Shown: in pieces, positions 27,620 to 34,877 of the stretch | How positions within the stretch are numbered: position 1 is the stretch's first letter | Layout of the letters: the number at the start of each line of letters is the position of its first letter | Source: CBDUXT01 sp965371245 | GTDB taxonomy: Bacteria > Planctomycetota > Phycisphaerae > UBA1845 | Assembly: GCA_965371245.1 (NCBI GenBank) | Contig: CBDUXT010000025.1 | Location: 1 to 59,429, forward strand | Length of the DNA: 59,429 nt | Direction of reading: 5' to 3' | Made by a program: the position numbers and the translations under genes | The notes under the pieces: model-generated | The model's input: only the letters and a program-made list of their open reading frames with translations | Databases searched by the model: none | Told to the model about the DNA's origin: nothing

Positions 27620-28363
27620 TCATACAAGGCTGCGTCCGCCGTCGATGGGGATGATCTGTCCGGTGATGTACTCGCCCTGCTCAACGAAGAATCGCACCAG
27701 CCGCGCGACTTCCTCGGGCGTGCCGGCGCGGCCGAGCGGAACCTTGTCGATCAGCCGACGACGGGTGTCGTCGTCGTAGTCGGTGGGGAACGCGGCGATA
27801 CCGGGTGCCACGCCGTTGACCTGGATGGACGGCGCCATCGCCCGGGCCAGCCCCTTGGTTAGCGCCGCCAAGCCGGCCTTCGAGGCGCTGTACGACAGGA
27901 GAGCCGAAGGCGGTCGGTCGGCCGCGATGTCGCACAGGTTCACGATCCGTCCTCTCCCATGCGCTTCGAGATGACGCCGCGCATGATGGCAGAGCGCCAT
28001 CGGGGCGATCAGGTTCGTTCGCAGCATCGATTCCCAGGCCCGCCAATCGAAGGATTCCACCGTGTCGGGCACGGGGCCGCGAAAAGCTGATGCGTTGTTG
28101 ACCAGAACGTCCAACCGACCGAGGCCATCGATGACCTGCGAGATGATGGCCGCGGGGCTTCCCGGCTCGTTCAAGTCAGCCGAGACCAGCAGCGCGCGGC
28201 GGCCCAGCGTTCGCACCTCTTCTGCAAGTTCGTCCGCCTCCGACTTCGAGCGGTGATAGTGGATTGCCACGTCACAACCGGCCTGGGCGAGCTCAAGCGA
28301 GATGGCACGCCCGACGCGCTTCGCCGCGCCGGTGACCAAGGCGACGGTTCCCGAAAGCTTCAA
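27620..28363 (-). CDS. SDR oxidoreductase, pteridine-reductase-like
   Basis: A 247-residue classical short-chain dehydrogenase. The cofactor motif is TGAAKRVG (residues 11-18), in which KR-x-G resembles pteridine reductase/FolM-type NADPH enzymes; NNAS is at 89-92 and the catalytic Y158 and K162 lie in YSASK. The C-terminus VEQGEYITGQIIPIDGGRSLV is typical. It lies 47 bases downstream of the small membrane protein and two genes after the DnaJ-like gene on the same strand, so it may be in their operon. Pteridine reduction is a hypothesis from the motif; generic 3-oxoacyl-type reductase activity is also possible. Confidence 0.85.
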   Translation of the reverse strand: MKLSGTVALVTGAAKRVGRAISLELAQAGCDVAIHYHRSKSEADELAEEVRTLGRRALLVSADLNEPGSPAAIISQVIDGLGRLDVLVNNASAFRGPVPDTVESFDWRAWESMLRTNLIAPMALCHHARRHLEAHGRGRIVNLCDIAADRPPSALLSYSASKAGLAALTKGLARAMAPSIQVNGVAPGIAAFPTDYDDDTRRRLIDKVPLGRAGTPEEVARLVRFFVEQGEYITGQIIPIDGGRSLV

Positions 28364-28410
28364 CAGTGGGCTCCGTTTATCCGATGTGTCTCAACGCGCG
28401 GTGGCACGGC

Positions 28411-28761
28411 TCATTCCTCCTCGGAGAGGTTGTCGGAAGGGGGTGGCGATTCGGGATCAGGCGGCGCTTTGTGCATGGACCAGACGTCGGCCGATGCGGT
28501 CGGCGACGATTGGCGGCGTCGTCGCTCGACGGCCGACCGGTACCGGCGGGCCGACCGAACGAAAATCAGGCTGCCGAGTAGGAAAAAAAGAACCAGCAGG
28601 AGGATCGCAACCAGAACGAACCCCATGGCCCGAGCGGTTCGAGCGCCGTCGGCGCCGGGCGCATCGACCCGCGCGACAAGGCCCATTGGCCAAGCCAGCG
28701 GCGCACCTCGGATCGAGTCGCGCACCCACCGACGGCCGGAGCGGATGGAACCCGCGATCAT
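28411..28761 (-). CDS. Small single-TM protein coupled to dnaJ-like gene
   Basis: A 116-residue protein not recognised by family. It has one strong hydrophobic segment (MGFVLVAILLLVLFFLLGSL) near the middle, followed by a basic cytoplasmic-type anchor (RSARRYRSAVERRRR) and an acidic, proline-rich tail ending SEEE. Its ATG at 28761 overlaps the stop of the DnaJ-like gene as ATGA, implying translational coupling and a shared transcript. A start nine codons earlier is possible but would overlap more deeply. Confidence 0.6.
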   Translation of the reverse strand: MIAGSIRSGRRWVRDSIRGAPLAWPMGLVARVDAPGADGARTARAMGFVLVAILLLVLFFLLGSLIFVRSARRYRSAVERRRRQSSPTASADVWSMHKAPPDPESPPPSDNLSEEE

Positions 28762-29735
28762 CCGCTGGTCGCCCTGTTCCACGCGCATTGCAATCGCGGA
28801 TCAACGGAGTCGGCGGCTTGGAGTTTCTCGAAGAGCCCGCGCTGCTGGTTCGTCAGCTCTGCCGGGGGCACGATCTTGATCACGACGTATAGATCCCCCG
28901 TCCCTTGGCCCGCACGCTTGACGATTCCCCTCCCCTTCAGACGCAGCTTCGCCCCGCTGTGGGTTCCGGCCGGCACCGACACCGTCGCCGACCCCGCTAG
29001 CGTCGGGACATCGATCCGGGCGCCGAGTGTCGCCTCGACGACGCTGATCGGAACATCGACGTAGACGTCCGAGCCTTCTCGACGAAAGTACGGGTGCGGC
29101 TTCACCGAGCAGATCAAGAAGAGATCGCCGGGCGCGCCGCGATTGGAGCCGGACTGGCCCTTGCCGGTGAGCCGGATCCGCTGTCCGTCGTCCACACCGG
29201 CCGGAACCTTCACTTCAAGCGTTTCCGAACGCCCGTTCGCCCCCGCGCGAACCTCAACGGTGACGCTTGCGCCGGTGACGACCTGGTCCAAAGAGAGTGA
29301 GACCCTCCGCTCCACATCCCGCCCCCGTTGCGGTGCTGGTTGGCGAGTGGTCCTACGACCACCGCCGAACATCTGGTCGAAAATGGAAGCCCGCGACGAG
29401 CCCGAGCCGCCCAACGCGCCGAAGAGATCCTGGAGGTCGTCCAGGTTGATCTTGGAGTTCCCACCCCATTCATAGACTCGCTCTCCGCCCGGTCCGGGTG
29501 CGACGCGGCCCACACCCGCATCGCCGAACTGATCGTACTGGGATCGCTTTTCCGGATCGCCCAGGACCGCGTAGGCGCGCTGCACATCCTTGAACCGGGC
29601 CTCGGCGTTCGGGTTGTTGGGGTTGCGATCCGGGTGATGCTTCTTGGCGAGCTTCCGGTAGGCCCGTTTGATTTCATCCGCGGTCGCGCCGCGCTTGACG
29701 TTCAGGATCGTGTAGAAATCGGTTGTGCTTTTCAC
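28758..29735 (-). CDS. DnaJ-like co-chaperone without zinc finger (CbpA type)
   Basis: A 325-residue Hsp40. The J-domain holds the HPD at residues 34-36 (KKHHPDRNP), a Gly-rich linker follows, and then two C-terminal substrate-binding domains (RDVERRVSLSLDQVVTGA, PAGVDDGQRIRLTGKG, PHPYFRREGSDVYVDVP). The Cys-rich zinc domain of DnaJ is absent, so this is a CbpA/DjlA-like class B form. The GTG at 29735 is chosen because GAGG lies at proper spacing and it opens on the J-domain; a GTG at 29765 is the alternative. No dnaK is nearby. Confidence 0.9.
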   Translation of the reverse strand: MKSTTDFYTILNVKRGATADEIKRAYRKLAKKHHPDRNPNNPNAEARFKDVQRAYAVLGDPEKRSQYDQFGDAGVGRVAPGPGGERVYEWGGNSKINLDDLQDLFGALGGSGSSRASIFDQMFGGGRRTTRQPAPQRGRDVERRVSLSLDQVVTGASVTVEVRAGANGRSETLEVKVPAGVDDGQRIRLTGKGQSGSNRGAPGDLFLICSVKPHPYFRREGSDVYVDVPISVVEATLGARIDVPTLAGSATVSVPAGTHSGAKLRLKGRGIVKRAGQGTGDLYVVIKIVPPAELTNQQRGLFEKLQAADSVDPRLQCAWNRATSG

Positions 29736-29789
29736 CGCGCTACGCCTCAAAAGATGCGTGTCCACGGCACTAGTGTCGCGTCACGGTCC

Positions 29790-29915
29790 ATTTTGCGGGT
29801 TGGGTGGCCCCTGGCTCTAGCCGTGGGAGACACGAATCGCGCACCGGATTCGACTCCCCCACCTCTAAGGAGGTGGGCCGCCCACGGAACCCATCCCGCA
29901 CATTCAACGTTGACA
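29790..29915. repeat. Possible inverted-repeat element H upstream of dnaJ-like gene
   Basis: The ends are approximately complementary (TTTTGCGGGTTGGGTGGCC on the left, GGCCGCCC then AACCCATCCCGCA on the right), and the middle has a perfect hairpin CCCACCTC-TAAG-GAGGTGGG at 29858-29877. It could be another palindromic repeat like those elsewhere, but no second copy was found in the window. Confidence 0.4.
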
Positions 29916-30039
29916 GAGCACCGGGCGATCGTCGGCGCCCCGCCGGACGGGGTAAGCGGCCCCATGTCTTGCTGCCGCATGAGGACCACAAGAGTATAGG
30001 CGTCCGGCCGACCCGGTGAAAGCCCGACCCCGTGCGCCG

Positions 30040-30240
30040 CGCGAAACGGGTGCGTGACAGTCTTGGCGGACCGTGCAAAGCCATCTTGACTGCGCCACGC
30101 CGCGTCAGAGCCGTGGGCGCAAGCCCACGGACACGATGCGAACAAGCACGGGGCTTCCACGATACCAGACCGGTCACAGGGCTCGCGCCCCGTGCTCTGA
30201 AAACTACCCGCCGATTCGGTCATGCACGCGCGCGAAACGG
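30040..30240 (+). repeat. Structured MITE-like repeat, long form copy L2 with flanking direct repeats
   Basis: The 181-bp element 30050-30230 is flanked by an identical 10-bp direct repeat, CGCGAAACGG, at 30040-30049 and 30231-30240. Core CAGAGC (30106) to GCTCTG (30199) holds the two hairpins; the ends GTGCGTGAC and GTCATGCAC are near inverted repeats of each other. It lies between the DnaJ-like gene and the end of the Cys-rich protein gene. One stem has a mismatch relative to L1. Confidence 0.88.
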
Positions 30241-30245
30241 CGCCG

Positions 30246-30818
30246 TCATCTCCCCTTCGGCTCGTGACCGTCGGGCGTCTTGGCGGGGTTGGGCAACTTC
30301 GCCCGAAGCTCGATGAGTCGTCGGCGGGAGAACTGCTCCGGTGAATCGCGGAGCCGATCGCGCGAGGCATCCGCGAAGAACGCCTCGGGTGGGGGTAGGT
30401 CGTTTTCGGGATCGTCGTAGAACTTCATGGCTTCGTCGAGGCACTGCGCGGCCTTGAGCCCCAGGGCTCGCGCCTGTGCCTTCTCGGGTTCGGACTTGGC
30501 GGACTCGAGAAAGACGCGGAAGAGAACGATCCACTGGCCGACGTCAATGATCCGCGACGGTTCGTCGCTGGCGTTGATTACGTTCGGTGAAGGCGGCGAT
30601 CCAGCCGAGGCACGAGCAGGCAGCCGAAACGACAGAGCCACCCGCGCCGCGCAGGCCTCACAGTGGGCATCGACCGACAGGAGAGCGGTGCTGTCTAGCG
30701 GCTGACCGTCGGGCGGCGGCGCGGTGAGCGGACCGCGGCCACACGCCTTGCAGCGAGCGGCCAGCAGATAGAGGCGTACTTCCGCCTCGCTGTGTGCGAT
30801 CAGCGGATCGATCGACAT
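30246..30818 (-). CDS. Hypothetical Cys-rich (zinc-ribbon-like) protein
   Basis: A 190-residue protein I cannot assign. The first third has CKAC (residues 23-26) and, about 30 residues on, CEAC, which together could bind one zinc. The rest is helical and charged, with no signal peptide. The stop lies 6 bases from the edge of repeat L2. It is 26 bases downstream of the duplicated lipoprotein gene, so the two are probably co-transcribed. The nature of its partner is unknown. Confidence 0.65.
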   Translation of the reverse strand: MSIDPLIAHSEAEVRLYLLAARCKACGRGPLTAPPPDGQPLDSTALLSVDAHCEACAARVALSFRLPARASAGSPPSPNVINASDEPSRIIDVGQWIVLFRVFLESAKSEPEKAQARALGLKAAQCLDEAMKFYDDPENDLPPPEAFFADASRDRLRDSPEQFSRRRLIELRAKLPNPAKTPDGHEPKGR

Positions 30819-30844
30819 GGATCACCCACCGGGTTGCGGCGGCA

Positions 30845-32236
30845 TCATGCGCCATCCAATCCCAAGGCCTTGCGGAGGCCGCCTATGGTCTGGCCGGCCT
30901 TCTCGATTTCGCCAAGCACCGTCTCCGGCGTCATCTGACCGGAGTCAAGCCCCGCCGTCCACGCTGTGTACTGGGCGAGCGCCGCTTCCAGCGCGGGTTT
31001 CTGCCGCGAAAAGTTTGCGACGATGGGAAACTGCAAATACCAGTCATCGTCGATCATGCGGATTGTTCCCGTCGGACGCAGCGCACTGCCGGAAAGTCGG
31101 CACTGCACCTCGGTCTCGCTGACAACCCGGACGGAGTCGATCACGATCTTCAGCCCGTGCTCCGCCTCCAGCGCCGCAACGGCCTTGTCGATCCGATCGC
31201 CCTGGTCCGCGAGCTTGGCCGTCAGCTCCGTGCGAAGCGAGGCGAGCTTCTCGGCCATCGAGGCGCCGAGTTCGAACAGCGGCTGCATGGCTGCGTGTTG
31301 CGCCTCGGGGTAGTACTCAAGGAACTCTTCCGCCGTTGCGTCGCCGATGAGGTCGTTGTATTCGTCGATCAGTTCGCGAATCTCCGTGATGACCTCCGGA
31401 TCCCCCGCGTCGCCGTCTGTCGTTGGGTTGGGATCAGCTTCGCTCGGTTTCGCCTTGACCGCCTGAACAAGCGCGGCCGCTAATTGGGCCGCCGCCTCCA
31501 GTTGCTCCAAGCCCGTCTCCGGCGGCAGATCGCCCGACGTGAGCCCCGCTTCCCAATTCGCGTACTTGGTTCTTGCCGCGTCCAGGGCTGGGGCAAGAGC
31601 TGCGAGCCGCTCGACGCTGGGGATCTCGAAGAACCAATCTTCTTCGATAAGCCGGAACGTGCAGGTCGATGCCAACGAGCCCGCGCCCAGGGTCGCGGTC
31701 GCTTCGGTGCGGCTGACGATGGTGATGGACTCGACCGGCAGCCTGGCCACGAGCCCCGACTCCAGAATATCAAAGGCCGCGTCGATGCGAGCGCCGTCGT
31801 CCGGAAGTTTGCTCTTTAAGTCTCCGCGGACGACGGCCAAGCTTTTCGTAAGGCTGATCGTGATCTCGAGCAGCGGGCGAAGGGCGTCTTGCTGCCCGGC
31901 CACGAAGTACTCAAGGAGGTCGTCCGGCTCGGCCTCTTGGATTAACTCGTTGTATTCGGTGACGCTGGCACGAATGGCGGTTTCCAGGGCGCTGTTATCG
32001 ACTGCAGCGGCCGGTGCTTCTCCCTCGGCCGGTGGATCGAACGGATGCCAGTCGGCTCGCCCCTGGGCGATCGTGGCGTCGCTCCACACGGAGCTGGTTG
32101 GAAGGAGTACGCGACGATCGACGCCGAGATCTTGAAAGTGCCTGGGCGGCGGCTCGTTTTCCTTGCAGGACACGCCGGCGAGCACGGTCAGCGCGATCGC
32201 GCATCGAAGCCACGGCGTGCCGTTCGCTGAGAACAT
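30845..32236 (-). CDS. Internally duplicated exported lipoprotein
   Basis: A 463-residue protein of unknown function. The ATG at 32236 follows AGAGGG and opens a signal peptide with lipobox LAGVSC. The mature part is two homologous modules of about 170 residues, joined by a SEADPNPTTDGDAGDPE linker: compare SVTEYNELIQEAEPDDLLEYF with ELIDEYNDLIGDATAEEFLEYY, and DWFFEIPSVERLAALAPALDAA with DWYLQFPIVANFSRQKPALEAA. Each module is mostly helical and ends in a Trp-rich strand pair. It is likely lipid-anchored on the outer side of a membrane. The Cys-rich protein gene follows in the same operon. Confidence 0.7.
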   Translation of the reverse strand: MFSANGTPWLRCAIALTVLAGVSCKENEPPPRHFQDLGVDRRVLLPTSSVWSDATIAQGRADWHPFDPPAEGEAPAAAVDNSALETAIRASVTEYNELIQEAEPDDLLEYFVAGQQDALRPLLEITISLTKSLAVVRGDLKSKLPDDGARIDAAFDILESGLVARLPVESITIVSRTEATATLGAGSLASTCTFRLIEEDWFFEIPSVERLAALAPALDAARTKYANWEAGLTSGDLPPETGLEQLEAAAQLAAALVQAVKAKPSEADPNPTTDGDAGDPEVITEIRELIDEYNDLIGDATAEEFLEYYPEAQHAAMQPLFELGASMAEKLASLRTELTAKLADQGDRIDKAVAALEAEHGLKIVIDSVRVVSETEVQCRLSGSALRPTGTIRMIDDDWYLQFPIVANFSRQKPALEAALAQYTAWTAGLDSGQMTPETVLGEIEKAGQTIGGLRKALGLDGA

Positions 32237-32639
32237 GATCGGACCCTCTGAAACCTGTCTGGTTTGGTGTTTCGTTGTAGCGGGCGGGCGGCCCGTCCGC
32301 GGACTGAGTTGCGGGCCGACCGGGCGGTGCCGTCTCGGAACGCAGTGATCCACGGTATCGAATCGGCGTCCCGAGGTCAAATCATCACCAAATCCCCAAA
32401 GAGCCGGAGTCGCGTGTGAAGCCCGGCGAGCTGCCTCGATATCCGGACCAACCGCCGGTCCGATCCGCCGACCCCCGATGACAGGATTGTACAAGAGGTT
32501 ACTTTCCGAGCGCGTCCCGAACTCGATACGATTGGCCAGGGGTCTCGGTCACACGGACGGAGCGGTCGGTGAGAGCCCGTGTGCGGCAAGCGTTGAGTGG
32601 CGGCGCGTGTCGTCTCGCAACACGTAAGGATCCTTGTTC
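32237..32639. other. Intergenic region, divergent promoters
   Basis: The divergent lipoprotein and S9 peptidase genes both start here, so promoters are expected. A GC-rich inverted segment (GCGGGCGGGCGGCCCGTCCGC near 32280) could form a stem. No gene or shared repeat was identified. Confidence 0.35.
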
Positions 32640-34583
32640 ATGTTCGAGTGCCAGCGCCAGCGTGGAGTGCATGGTCGTATGAGCGTCCGTCGCATTTGCC
32701 TCATCGCATGGGTGACGCTTCTCTGTGAGGCGGTCGGGCTACGCGGCGAGCTGCCGCCGCTGATTCCTCGCGCGGTCCTGTTCGGCAACCCAGACCGAGC
32801 CAACCCGCAGATTTCTCCGAACGGCAGTCAACTGGCCTATCTGGCGCCTTCCGACGGCGTGCTCAATGTTTGGGTTCGCTCGGTCGGCGAGGACGACGAT
32901 CGCCTGCTGACACATGAGGGCGAGCGCGGCATTCAGCGGTACTTCTGGGCGCAGAACAGCGCGCAAATCCTCTACCTCAAAGATCAGGGCGGCGACCAGG
33001 AGCGTCACCTTTACAGTATTGGACTCGCGGACGGGAAGGTGCGCGATCTCACGCCCTACGAAGGCGTGTCGGCGCGGGTGGTGGCCATCAATGCCCATTT
33101 CCCCGACGAGATTCTCGTCAGCCTCAATCGGCGCGATCCGCAGCTTCACGACGTGTACCGAGTCGATCTGACCACCGGCGACGCCCGTCTTGACGTCAAG
33201 AACGACGGGGCGTTTGTCGCTTGGACGGCCGATCACGAGTTGCGCGTGCGGGCGGGGGTGCAACTCACCCCGGACGGCGGCACCGCCCTACTGGTTCGAG
33301 ACACAGTGACCGATCCGTGGCGAACCCTTACGACCTGGGAACCATCGGACGTGCTCAACAGTGGGCCGATCACGTTCACGCCCGACGGCAACGGGGTTTT
33401 TCTCTCCAGCAGCGCGGGCAGCGACACGGGCGAGTTTCGCAGGATGGAACTGGACGGCGGGCGGGAAACAACCCTTGTATTCAGCCGCAATGCGGACCTC
33501 GCCGATCTGCTCATCCATCCCATCCAAAACACCGTTCAGGCCGTCGCCTTCAACAAACAGCGTCTTCACTGGACGGTGCTCGACCGTTCCGTGAAGCGAG
33601 ACTTCCGAACACTGCGGCGCCTGCGCCGCGGCGATTTTTCCATCATCAATCGCGACCATGCGGACCGGACCTGGCTGATTGCGTACACGACCGACAACGG
33701 ACCGGTCTATTACTATGCATACGACCGGCATACACGGCAGGCCAAGCTGCTTTTTTCCAATCGCAAAGCGCTTGAGGGGGTCCGGCTCGCGCGGATGGTG
33801 CCGATCAGCTTCCGCGCCCGAGACGGGCTGACGATCCCCGGCTATCTGACGGTGCCGCGCGGCATTGAACCCCAGCGATTGCCGCTGGTTGTGCTCGTCC
33901 ACCCGGGTCCTTGGTCTCGGGACACCTGGGGGTACAACGGAACGGCCCAATGGCTGGCCAACCGAGGGTACGCCGTGCTGCAGATCAACTACCGCGGATC
34001 GACCGGCTACGGAAAGTCGTTTGTCAACGCCGCCAACAAGGAGTGGGGCGGAAAGATGAACGATGATCTCGTGGATGGCGTTCGGTGGGCGGTCGAACGG
34101 AAGATCGCCGACGCGACGCGGGTCGCTGTTTTCGGGGCATCGTACGGTGGATATGCCGCGCTGGCTTCGCTTGCCTTTACGCCCGATGTCTACTCCTGCG
34201 GCGTAAGCGTTTCCGGTCCGTGCGACCTGACGTCCTATGCACAGTACTTACCCTCGTTTATGAAGCTGTTGGAGCCTCTTCTGTGGGACCGGCTCGGGCA
34301 CCCGGTCAACGACGCGGAACTCCTGAAGGACCGGTCGCCGTGCGAGCATGCCGACAAGATCCGCAAGCCCTTGCTCATCGTTCAAGGCGCGAACGACCAA
34401 CGCGTGCCCAAGTCTTTGACACTCGCGTTCGTGGCCAAGCTGCGAGAGGCGAACCGATCGATCACGTACGTGGAATACGCCGACGAGGCACACGGGATCA
34501 GACTACCCAAAAACCGCCTCGACTTTTTCGGCAAGGCGGAGAAGTTCCTCGCCGAGCACCTCGGCGGGCGGTTTGAACCGTAA
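32640..34583 (+). CDS. S9-family prolyl oligopeptidase-like peptidase, exported
   Basis: A 647-residue peptidase. A signal peptide (MSVRRICLIAWVTLLC) leads into a beta-propeller of about 330 residues with repeats such as DRANPQISPNGSQLAYL and TFTPDGNGVFLSSS. The C-terminal hydrolase has the nucleophile S501 in FGASYGGYA, an aspartate in VQGANDQRVP and a histidine in DEAHGI. It would cut oligopeptides in the periplasm. An ATG at 32640 (with TAAGGAT upstream) is chosen; an ATG at 32679 gives a more standard signal peptide and may be the real start. Confidence 0.9.
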   Translation: MFECQRQRGVHGRMSVRRICLIAWVTLLCEAVGLRGELPPLIPRAVLFGNPDRANPQISPNGSQLAYLAPSDGVLNVWVRSVGEDDDRLLTHEGERGIQRYFWAQNSAQILYLKDQGGDQERHLYSIGLADGKVRDLTPYEGVSARVVAINAHFPDEILVSLNRRDPQLHDVYRVDLTTGDARLDVKNDGAFVAWTADHELRVRAGVQLTPDGGTALLVRDTVTDPWRTLTTWEPSDVLNSGPITFTPDGNGVFLSSSAGSDTGEFRRMELDGGRETTLVFSRNADLADLLIHPIQNTVQAVAFNKQRLHWTVLDRSVKRDFRTLRRLRRGDFSIINRDHADRTWLIAYTTDNGPVYYYAYDRHTRQAKLLFSNRKALEGVRLARMVPISFRARDGLTIPGYLTVPRGIEPQRLPLVVLVHPGPWSRDTWGYNGTAQWLANRGYAVLQINYRGSTGYGKSFVNAANKEWGGKMNDDLVDGVRWAVERKIADATRVAVFGASYGGYAALASLAFTPDVYSCGVSVSGPCDLTSYAQYLPSFMKLLEPLLWDRLGHPVNDAELLKDRSPCEHADKIRKPLLIVQGANDQRVPKSLTLAFVAKLREANRSITYVEYADEAHGIRLPKNRLDFFGKAEKFLAEHLGGRFEP

Positions 34584-34604
34584 GGCACACGGTTGAAGCA
34601 CCTG

Positions 34605-34829
34605 TAGGTCGGGTCATCGACCCGGCATGGTTGGGTACGGAGATCTCATCCAACTGCGTTGAGCTATGTGTCACAGTATCTTCCCTCTCGCCTGGCCACA
34701 CGGTCTTCATACTGCTTATCACCCATCGACGCGCGCCGATACTTCGTAATCCAACCGCGCGCAGGCTCCTCCGCGAATCTATACGGTGTCGTACGTGACC
34801 GGGTGGTGCCGGGTCGATGACCCGACCTA
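34605..34829. repeat. 225-bp element F bounded by perfect 23-bp inverted repeats
   Basis: The arms at 34605-34627 and 34807-34829 are exact reverse complements over 23 bp (beginning TAGGTCGGGTCATCGACC), and each arm is itself a partial palindrome, GGGTC-AT-CGACCC. The interior has no convincing gene; on the minus strand a short peptide-like reading (GWITKYRRASMGDKQYEDRV) runs through it without a recognised family. It lies between the convergent S9 peptidase and UvrD genes. Confidence 0.8.
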
Positions 34830-34877
34830 CCGAAGTCTGACGGCTCGGAACGGAAGCCTTGGCAGAAGCGCGCCGCA

